A DNA stretch of 64,000 nucleotides from a virus. Below are positions 58,457-64,000 of this stretch, one piece after another. Position numbers and translations under genes: made by a program. The notes under the pieces were generated by a model, which did not search any database, had not been told where the DNA came from, and was given only the letters and a program-made list of their open reading frames with translations. Position 1 is the first letter of the stretch. The number at the start of each line of letters is the position of its first letter. Where the stretch lies: positions 1-64,000 of the IMG/VR virus record IMGVR_UViG_3300028844_002207; one strand, 5' to 3'.

Positions 58457-58554
58457 GACAAATTTGTTTATTAATTCAGTGGGTTTCAAGAGGTAAGGTT
58501 TGTTTAGGACACTGCCGTCAAGGACTATGTAATAAAACCAAAAGTAAAATATAA
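58453..58554 (+). CDS. Very small Cys-containing ORF (33 aa)
   Basis: The ATG overlaps the TGA of the preceding gene (ATGA), and the TAA overlaps the ATG of the next ORF (TAATG), so it links two genes without any gap. The peptide is basic with four cysteines (positions 5, 17, 21 and 26; CLGHCRQGLC in the middle). The stop-start overlaps on both sides are the main support for translation. No function can be named. Confidence 0.45.
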   Translation: MRQICLLIQWVSRGKVCLGHCRQGLCNKTKSKI

Positions 58555-58700
58555 TGGGAGATTGGCAATTAGAAATAGCATTTCATTGGCCACATAACAG
58601 ATTAGCATTAGGATGGGAGTTTATACAACCAGATGCTGAGTTTAATTATGCAACAATGAAAGTATACTTGTTCTTTGTAACGTTTACATTGGATATTTAA
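58554..58700 (+). CDS. Small hypothetical protein (48 aa)
   Basis: The frame runs from the ATG at 58554 to the TAA at 58698-58700, coupled to the previous ORF by a one-base overlap. The peptide has a compact amphipathic pattern (FHWPHNRLALGWEFIQP, then MKVYLFFVTFTLDI), rich in Trp and Phe. Small phage proteins with an LGWE phrase and a hydrophobic C-terminal strand are familiar to me, but I cannot give a family name or function. Confidence 0.5.
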   Translation: MGDWQLEIAFHWPHNRLALGWEFIQPDAEFNYATMKVYLFFVTFTLDI

Positions 58701-58711
58701 ATTTAATTAAA

Positions 58712-58930
58712 ATGGCAAAAAATAGACCATGTTTACCAAAGCAGAAGTTATCAAGGCAAAAAAGTAAAATGCTTATGAGAACTGGTGGTGAACTAGAAGA
58801 CATGATGCAAGGCTCTTACACAGAAAAAATGCGTAAGGGAGGTGATGCAGAAAGAATTGTACAGGATAAATCCGGCAAAGATAAAAAACAAAAATATAAA
58901 ATGGGTGGATGGACCTATGATGGCAAATAA
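58712..58930 (+). CDS. Small basic protein with Gly-Gly tags (72 aa)
   Basis: It is highly charged and probably disordered, with three short Gly-Gly tags: MRTGGELED, MRKGGDAER and YKMGGWTYDG. Similar tags punctuate the large cargo proteins of the same phage and the 60-aa protein at 60422. It begins MAKNRPCLPKQK and has no hydrophobic segment. It sits between the small ORFs and a fibre gene, so a virion-associated role is likely but unproven. Confidence 0.6.
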   Translation: MAKNRPCLPKQKLSRQKSKMLMRTGGELEDMMQGSYTEKMRKGGDAERIVQDKSGKDKKQKYKMGGWTYDGK

Positions 58931-58933
58931 GAT

Positions 58934-59932
58934 ATGAATATTTTAACTGACATATTAAGTTTAATTAGACAAGGCAAGTATTCTAAAGTTGCTGAAAAAG
59001 ATGATGTCTTAGTACTAGGTAAATGGAATGAAACTCCAGACATGACTGGTGTAGCATCTCCCATCCCTTATAAAGCGGTTAAGCTTATTAAGATTAGTGA
59101 CTTTAAGATAGAAGGTAAGGGATGTACTAATGAAAATACACCAGTTGTAGCTAAAGGAGATACAGCTACAGTTTATCAAAAAACTGTTAATGATCCTGAT
59201 ACAGGTGAATGTACAGTATATTTCCGTACACTTAAATCATTAAGTTCTAATTTAACTTTAAATTTATCTTCAGATGATGACTATGTAGAAATCACAACAG
59301 AAGGTGAACCAAATACTGCAGAAAATATAGGAGGAGGTTTTGGTTTATATAAAGATAAAGTTGGTGAATCACTGAGATTTAAATCTATAGTGGCAGGTTC
59401 TAATATAAATATAAGTGATGATGGTAGTTCATTAGTTATTAATGCAACAGGTGGTGGTGATCAAACATCTGCAATTAATATAGGTGGAGGCCAAGAAGTT
59501 TTTGAAAGTGAAGTGGGTGATCAATTGAGGTTTAGAACTTTAATTGGTGGTGGTGATATAGATGTTCAAACAAAAGGAGATACAATAAGTATTTCAAACT
59601 TTACAACAATACCAAAAATATATAGAGCATTGTTGACCCAAGCTGGTGATAGTGCTCCAGTAATAACTGTTTTAGAAAATACAACAGATTTTACATTAAG
59701 TGTAAGTAGAGATGGTGTAGGAACATATCAATTTGATTTTTCCAGTGATCTGGCTGACATAGATAAAGCAGTAATAAATATATCACAAACAGGTAAGTCA
59801 AGCCCACATCTATTTAATATAAATAGTACAAGTAGTGCTGACTTTTCTTTACAAACGTATTTTGGTGCAACAAATGTACTACAAGATAGTCAATTGCTTA
59901 GAACACCTTTGGAGATATTAGTATACCCTTAA
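58934..59932 (+). CDS. Fibre protein with two internal repeat units (332 aa)
   Basis: A short amphipathic N-terminal helix (MNILTDILSLIRQGKYSK) is followed by beta-rich sequence. It contains a unit present twice, ENIGGGFGLYKDKVGESLRFKS and its partner INIGGGQEVFESEVGDQLRF, each followed by a GSNINIS or GGDIDVQ strand, a common phage-fibre pattern. The C-terminal domain (VLENTTDFTLSVSRDGVGTY onward, ending EILVYP) matches the C-terminal domain of the 918-aa fibre at 61202, and the N-terminal helices are also alike. It is probably a head or tail fibre; the shared ends suggest the same attachment site or the same trimerisation cap. Confidence 0.7.
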   Translation: MNILTDILSLIRQGKYSKVAEKDDVLVLGKWNETPDMTGVASPIPYKAVKLIKISDFKIEGKGCTNENTPVVAKGDTATVYQKTVNDPDTGECTVYFRTLKSLSSNLTLNLSSDDDYVEITTEGEPNTAENIGGGFGLYKDKVGESLRFKSIVAGSNINISDDGSSLVINATGGGDQTSAINIGGGQEVFESEVGDQLRFRTLIGGGDIDVQTKGDTISISNFTTIPKIYRALLTQAGDSAPVITVLENTTDFTLSVSRDGVGTYQFDFSSDLADIDKAVINISQTGKSSPHLFNINSTSSADFSLQTYFGATNVLQDSQLLRTPLEILVYP

Positions 59933-59941
59933 ATTAAAAAA

Positions 59942-60409
59942 ATGAGTGATAAAAAACCTAAAAAGAAGTTTAAAGATACCAAAGTAGGACAGTTCCTTAC
60001 AAAGAAGGTCCCTAGTATACTTGGTCTTGCCGGGGAGTTGCTTCCTGATGCAGGTGTTTTAGGTATGGTTAAATCTTTAATACAAAAAGAGGAAACATTA
60101 TCACCAGTTGATAAAGAGCATGCATTAAAACTGCTTGAACAAGATATGGTTGAAATGCAAGAGGTTAGCAAGCGTTGGGTCAGTGACATGAGCTCTGATT
60201 CTTGGCTAAGTAAAAACACTAGACCAATGACTTTGATATTTTTAACTATATCAATGGTAATATTTATGTTATTGGACAGTACTGACATTGACTTTAAAGT
60301 AGATTCAGTATGGGTAGACTTATTAAAGTCATTATTAATAACAGTTTATGTAGCTTACTTTGGTTCAAGGGGAGCTGAGAAATTTAAATCAATTAGTAAT
60401 AAAAATTAA
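59942..60409 (+). CDS. Holin of the 3TM (GTA-type) family (155 aa)
   Basis: The N-terminus is basic (KPKKKFKDTKVGQFLTKKV), with a helix GLAGELLPDAGVLGMVKSLI and an acidic amphipathic region. A W-x3-M-x-SDSWLSKNTRP phrase then leads into membrane segments MTLIFLTISMVIFMLL and VDLLKSLLITVYVAYFGSRG. The SK-N-TRP turn before the first membrane helix is typical of the 3TM holin family (GTA holin) as I recall it. This is the second holin-like gene in the window, unrelated in sequence to that at 54677 and about 5 kb away on the same strand. It may be a true second holin, an antiholin or a pinholin. Confidence 0.75.
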   Translation: MSDKKPKKKFKDTKVGQFLTKKVPSILGLAGELLPDAGVLGMVKSLIQKEETLSPVDKEHALKLLEQDMVEMQEVSKRWVSDMSSDSWLSKNTRPMTLIFLTISMVIFMLLDSTDIDFKVDSVWVDLLKSLLITVYVAYFGSRGAEKFKSISNKN

Positions 60410-60421
60410 AAATTAAGAATT

Positions 60422-60604
60422 ATGAAAAATGAAAAATACACATATGGTGGTGGATTTACAAAAGGTGCTGGTGATGGAGACATAACTCCAGGTAAAGCAG
60501 GAATGGAATCAATGGCTAAAAGTGGAGGACTAAAAGGTTTTATGTCTGGCGGGTCAGTGATAGACTATAAAATGTATGGTGGAACAAAATCTAAAAAGAA
60601 GTAA
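60422..60604 (+). CDS. Small Gly/Lys-rich protein with Gly-Gly tags (60 aa)
   Basis: The product is almost entirely Gly, Lys, Met and Ser, with tags YGGGFTKG, KSGGLKGFMSGGS and MYGGTKSKKK. It is low-complexity and probably disordered. Its tag pattern resembles that of the 72-aa protein at 58712 and the tags inside the cargo proteins. It is tightly packed between the 3TM holin and the next small gene (2-base gap). No function is known. Confidence 0.55.
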   Translation: MKNEKYTYGGGFTKGAGDGDITPGKAGMESMAKSGGLKGFMSGGSVIDYKMYGGTKSKKK

Positions 60605-60606
60605 TC

Positions 60607-60840
60607 ATGGCAAAAAAGATATCATTCCCTATGCAGGGAGCTAACTATAAAAGAGCTACAACTAATGGTGTTTATAATCCTACGGCTATTCCTCAAGCAA
60701 TACAAAATGCTAAGAATAAAAAGGCTGTAGAAGCAAGAATTAGAATGGCTAAAAAAACAAACTTAAATCCACCACAAAAGTCTACTAGAGCAGCAGAACC
60801 TGTTCAATCAGAAGCTTTTAAAAATGGATATTGTAAATAA
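60607..60840 (+). CDS. Small basic hypothetical protein (77 aa)
   Basis: The product is basic and mostly polar (MAKKISFPMQGANYKRA, then a helix KKAVEARIRMAKKTN) with a C-terminal AFKNGYCK. No membrane segment, signal or known motif was found. It is located two bases after the Gly-rich gene and six bases before the probable decoration protein, in the same operon, so it is probably a minor virion or assembly protein. Confidence 0.55.
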   Translation: MAKKISFPMQGANYKRATTNGVYNPTAIPQAIQNAKNKKAVEARIRMAKKTNLNPPQKSTRAAEPVQSEAFKNGYCK

Positions 60841-60846
60841 TTAATT

Positions 60847-61191
60847 ATGGCAACATTAATTGCACAAAGAATATTGCAGGAGGGTTTAAAGCCCACAACA
60901 ACAACACCTGCAGCAGCAGGTGATAAATTAGCTAATACAGGAACAGAATTCTTTCATTTAGAAAATGATAGTGCTGTATCAGTAACTGCTACTGTAATAC
61001 CAGTGGTAACAACAGTAATAGATCCTTCATTAGGAACATTAGTTAAGGAAAACGCTGTAATAACTTTGACAGCTGGGCAAGAAGGTTTTTTAGGACCTTT
61101 TGAAGTTGATGCATTTAATGATGCTGATGGAAATATAACAATAACATGCACAGTACAAGCAGGCGTTAAACTATCTGCACTGTACTTATAA
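60847..61191 (+). CDS. Probable head decoration / small virion structural protein (114 aa)
   Basis: After MATLIAQRILQEGLKPTTTTPAAAGDKLANTG the protein is a beta-sandwich-like chain with alternating strands (SVTATVIPVVTTV, AVITLTAGQEGFLGPF, ITITCTVQAGVKLSALYL). Small proteins of this make-up (a TxTxPAAAGD-type start, an FFHLENDS-like strand, FLGPF before the final strand) are common virion surface or head proteins in marine phages, from memory. It is abundant-protein-like in its lack of charge clusters. It precedes the long fibre gene by 10 bases. Confidence 0.6.
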   Translation: MATLIAQRILQEGLKPTTTTPAAAGDKLANTGTEFFHLENDSAVSVTATVIPVVTTVIDPSLGTLVKENAVITLTAGQEGFLGPFEVDAFNDADGNITITCTVQAGVKLSALYL

Positions 61192-61201
61192 AAAAAACAA
61201 A

Positions 61202-63958
61202 ATGAGCGTATTTATACAAGAGGTTTTAAACCTACTGCAAAGAAACAAAGACAAGAAAACTCTTAATCTACAGACAGATTGGTTTGAGTTTGGTAAAAAG
61301 AGAAACAGTACATTAAATACTGGAACTTCTTATGCACCAAGGATGGAACCTTTTGTTATAAAGGGTCAAGATTTAGTATGTGAAATAACTAAAGGGTTAA
61401 CTAGAACTATAGATGGATCAGGAGAAATAGGATTTGTTCCTGTTTATACTGAGACAGATGGAGTATGTGAACTAAAAGCATTAAAAGATAGTATCATAAC
61501 TCAAGATGCCGGTAACACAACAATTAGTGTAAATGGTAATCTCTTTGTTAAAGCAGACTCAACATTAGCAGGTAATGTTAGTTTAGGTACTTCAGACCCA
61601 TTAAATAAGATATGGTTAGCATCAAAAGTTTTAGATTTTAATCAAACAGAAGGGACACCTAGTCAGATCCTTGTTGCACTACCTGATGGCACTGTAGGTT
61701 GGAAAGATAATGAAGCAAGCGGTTGTAAATGGATTGTAGGAGGAGAAGGTGGATTTAATGTTGATTGTGATGGTACAGTATTTTTTATTGGTGGTGATAA
61801 AATCACAACAATTGCCAATAGTTCTGATTCTATAACATTTAACCATGATAAACTTACTACTACCTATATCAATAACAATCTTGATCCAGGTTTTGGAGAT
61901 TCTTTTGATGCTGTTTCAGTTATAAAAGTAGATAATTGGGGTCATGTAGATGAAATTACTACACAAAAAATTACTTTACCTGCAGAAACTACTTATGATT
62001 TAACAGGTGAAGTATCTGGTACAGATGATTTTGCAATAGGATTAGCAGGATCAGATGGAACATTAGACAAAGTCCTATTAAAAGCAGGTACTAATATTAC
62101 ACTTACTGATGATGGATCAAATGGTGTAACAATTACTGCAACTGGAGGATCATCTTCACCAGTAATGACATCTACAGTTACCGGAACAGGTAAATTGTGG
62201 AGTGATGTTGTACAAGCACAACCAGCAGCTGCTGTATCAGATGTAGATCAAAGAACTTATGGTGTGCAATTCAATGATGCATCACAACTTGTTGTTAATG
62301 TACCATGGGTTGAAGGATCAGGTTCTGTAGTAGTTGGTAATCCGGGCAATCCTACAGTAGACTTAACTTCTATAAGTATAGATGGTACTGTTTACGGTAT
62401 TGCATCAGGAGGTGGAGGAACTGTAACCAGTGTTGGTTTAGCAGCTCCCTCAGCATTTACTGTAACTAATAGTCCTGTAACAAGTAATGGAACATTAACT
62501 CTTGCAGGTGCAGGAGCAACAACAGACTATATAGATGGAACAGGTGCTTTACAAGCTTTTCCTTCTATTCCAACAAACATAGTTGAAACTGTAGACACAC
62601 AAAATGGTACATATATTGATATGACACCAACAGGTGCTGTAGATGGTGATGTTGTTGTAACAGCAGAATTATCAGCAGTTGATGGTACAGATACTTCAGG
62701 TAAATTCTTAAGTAAAGATAATGTATGGTCAGCAATTCCAGGAGGAAATCCAGGAACTGTAACTACTGTTTCAACTGAAGTAACTCCTGTTGTAGCAAAT
62801 TCAATTGACTTTACTGTAGCTGATCCAACAACAACACCTAAATTAACTATAGATTTTAAAGGGGTAGCTGGACAGTATATAAATGGAGAAGGTGAATTAA
62901 CAACATTCCCTACTCAAGAAGATGTGAAATTTAAATATGATGCAGCAGATACTCAAGCAGGATATTGGAGTGAAAAAGTAACAATAGGTTCAGGTTTATC
63001 AGGTTCAGTTGATACAGATGTAAATGGTGTTAAAACATTAACTATAAGTGCTCTATCATTCAGTACAGTAAATAGTATTAAGGTTGGTAATACTACAGAG
63101 TCAGGAGCGTTTGAGTTTGTTGGTCCCGGTGTTAGCATGGTATCAGGTAACCCTAGTGTTATAACTTTTGCAAGTGTACTATCATTAGCAGCAACAACAG
63201 CAGGTGATGCATTAGATGTTGCAGTAACAAATGATAGCAGTAATACAGGAGACAGTACTTTAGACTTTACATGGGCAGGATCTGCATCTGAGTATATAAA
63301 CGGCCAGGGTAATTTAATTACATTCCCATCAATACCAACAGAATATACAAGCTGGAACTTAGTTGGAGATTTAGGAAGTTCACAAACAATAGAAACAAAT
63401 AATACTGTACTAATAGCAGGAGGTGTTGGTTTAACATCAACAGCATCTGCAACAGATACATTAACTATTGATTTAGATGATACAGCAGTAACGCCAGGTG
63501 CATATACTAGTGCAGACATAACGGTTGATCAACAAGGTAGAATTACTGCAGTTGCTAATGGTACTGGTGGTGGTTCTTTACCTTATAAGACGTTTGTTGC
63601 ATCATGGACTCATCCAAAAGGTAGCCCAATAACACTAAACATACTTGAAAATACAACATCTTGTGAGGTTACTTGTACATTAGCAAAGAATGGTCAGTAT
63701 AATTTTTCCTTTCATGCACCGGGTGATCCGGCAACCGCTTGTGAAGATGTACGTGTAGGTATGGATGTATGGTGTCTAGTAGGTGGTAGATCAGTAATAA
63801 CAGAAGGAGTTAATCCTGCAGAATTATACTTTAGACAAAGTCCTGTTACTATAGGTCCTGTAATTGTTGAAATTGATTTCTTAGAGGAAGATAATACACC
63901 AAGTACTAAAGGTCTACTTCAAGGTAACATTGAAGTTAGATTTTACCCTAAAGAATAA
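61202..63958 (+). CDS. Long fibre protein (918 aa)
   Basis: It starts with an amphipathic helix (FIQEVLNLLQRNKDKK) similar to that of the 332-aa fibre upstream. The body is beta-rich with motifs widespread in phage fibres: GTVTSVG, three versions of a Y-I-(D/N)-G-x-G-x-L-x-x-FP unit (YIDGTGALQAFP, YINGEGELTTFP, YINGQGNLITFP), and TPGAYTSADITVDQQGRITA near the C-terminal third. The C-terminal domain (ILENTTSCEVTCTLAKNGQY to EVRFYPKE) is related to that of the 332-aa fibre. It probably forms a trimeric host-binding fibre. It is the last gene of the operon, followed directly by a strong terminator. Confidence 0.8.
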   Translation: MSVFIQEVLNLLQRNKDKKTLNLQTDWFEFGKKRNSTLNTGTSYAPRMEPFVIKGQDLVCEITKGLTRTIDGSGEIGFVPVYTETDGVCELKALKDSIITQDAGNTTISVNGNLFVKADSTLAGNVSLGTSDPLNKIWLASKVLDFNQTEGTPSQILVALPDGTVGWKDNEASGCKWIVGGEGGFNVDCDGTVFFIGGDKITTIANSSDSITFNHDKLTTTYINNNLDPGFGDSFDAVSVIKVDNWGHVDEITTQKITLPAETTYDLTGEVSGTDDFAIGLAGSDGTLDKVLLKAGTNITLTDDGSNGVTITATGGSSSPVMTSTVTGTGKLWSDVVQAQPAAAVSDVDQRTYGVQFNDASQLVVNVPWVEGSGSVVVGNPGNPTVDLTSISIDGTVYGIASGGGGTVTSVGLAAPSAFTVTNSPVTSNGTLTLAGAGATTDYIDGTGALQAFPSIPTNIVETVDTQNGTYIDMTPTGAVDGDVVVTAELSAVDGTDTSGKFLSKDNVWSAIPGGNPGTVTTVSTEVTPVVANSIDFTVADPTTTPKLTIDFKGVAGQYINGEGELTTFPTQEDVKFKYDAADTQAGYWSEKVTIGSGLSGSVDTDVNGVKTLTISALSFSTVNSIKVGNTTESGAFEFVGPGVSMVSGNPSVITFASVLSLAATTAGDALDVAVTNDSSNTGDSTLDFTWAGSASEYINGQGNLITFPSIPTEYTSWNLVGDLGSSQTIETNNTVLIAGGVGLTSTASATDTLTIDLDDTAVTPGAYTSADITVDQQGRITAVANGTGGGSLPYKTFVASWTHPKGSPITLNILENTTSCEVTCTLAKNGQYNFSFHAPGDPATACEDVRVGMDVWCLVGGRSVITEGVNPAELYFRQSPVTIGPVIVEIDFLEEDNTPSTKGLLQGNIEVRFYPKE

Positions 63959-63977
63959 ACATAGCATTTTAAAATAG

Positions 63978-64000
63978 AGCCCGGTTTATTCCGGGCTTTA
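63978..64000 (+). terminator. Rho-independent terminator (cut by window end)
   Basis: AGCCCGG (63978-63984) pairs perfectly with CCGGGCT (63991-63997) around a six-base loop, followed by TTA where the window ends. It is GC-rich against an AT-rich background. Confidence 0.85.

Noticed and set aside
58453-58554. Zinc-finger function for the 33-residue Cys peptide
   Set aside because: Four Cys are present, but their spacing (11, 3 and 4 residues between) fits no known zinc motif; only the ORF itself is reported.
1-64000. Stop-codon reassignment as seen in some crAss-like phages
   Set aside because: Genes end in ordinary TAA (one TAG at 6953-6955 and one TGA at 58454-58456 at gene ends), and frames up to 13.8 kb stay open under the standard code.
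1-64000. CRISPR array, insertion sequence or integrase attachment site
   Set aside because: No regularly spaced short repeats, transposase or integrase gene was seen; the repeats present are in-frame protein repeats.

Overview
This 64 kb window looks like part of the genome of a large, AT-rich tailed phage of a Bacteroidetes (Flavobacteriia-like) host, most probably a crAss-like phage (order Crassvirales) or a close relative, perhaps aquatic. Four things support this. First, there is a consecutive block of short-tail structural genes whose sequences I recognise as crAss-like (11623-19933). Second, the block is followed by a set of very large virion cargo proteins, including a 4616-residue protein with a beta-prime-like RNA polymerase signature (ADFDID). 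Third, start codons are preceded by A-rich leaders rather than Shine-Dalgarno sites. Fourth, candidate promoters have a TTG-N19/20-TAnnTT layout, as in Bacteroidetes. Nearly all stops are TAA and the standard code is used. Taxonomy rests on recalled family resemblance, not on a search. No portal, capsid or terminase gene lies in the window.

Layout. 1-7270: tail-fibre and adhesin genes (a partial fibre with an FN3-like domain, a BNR/Asp-box protein, a 1168-aa collagen-like fibre) and two small proteins. 7400-10221: a Cys-rich FN3/VWA protein and a smaller Cys-rich protein, closed by a terminator. 10340-11563: a calcineurin-like phosphoesterase with its own terminator. 11623-19933: connector/ring-type proteins and a 2043-aa muzzle-type tail protein carrying an inserted VWA domain. 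19933-54186: six huge collinear genes (1766, 915, 983, 1155, 4616 and 1927 aa). They comprise a multi-enzyme cell-wall protein, three probable ejected cargo proteins, the virion RNA polymerase giant and a nuclease-bearing giant. 54286-55090: a lipoprotein and a holin (lysis). 55100-57971: a minus-strand operon of class I ribonucleotide reductase (nrdB, nrdA) and a small membrane protein. 58196-63958: a second plus-strand operon of small proteins, two related fibres, a second holin of the 3TM type and a probable decoration protein, ending in a strong terminator.

How it fits together. The muzzle and ring proteins would build the tail and hold the cargo. On infection the cargo would be ejected: the cell-wall enzymes to cross peptidoglycan, and the RNA polymerase to transcribe early genes. 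The minus-strand nrd genes are probably expressed at a different time from the surrounding late genes and supply deoxynucleotides. A recurring promoter-like element (TTG, 19 bases, then GTATATTA) sits upstream of 7400, 54286 and 58196, which suggests coordinated transcription of structural units. The most unusual features are two separate VWA domains in virion proteins, an L,D-transpeptidase-like domain in a virion enzyme, repeated EF-hand-like loops in cargo proteins, and in-frame repeats conserved as protein but re-coded as DNA.
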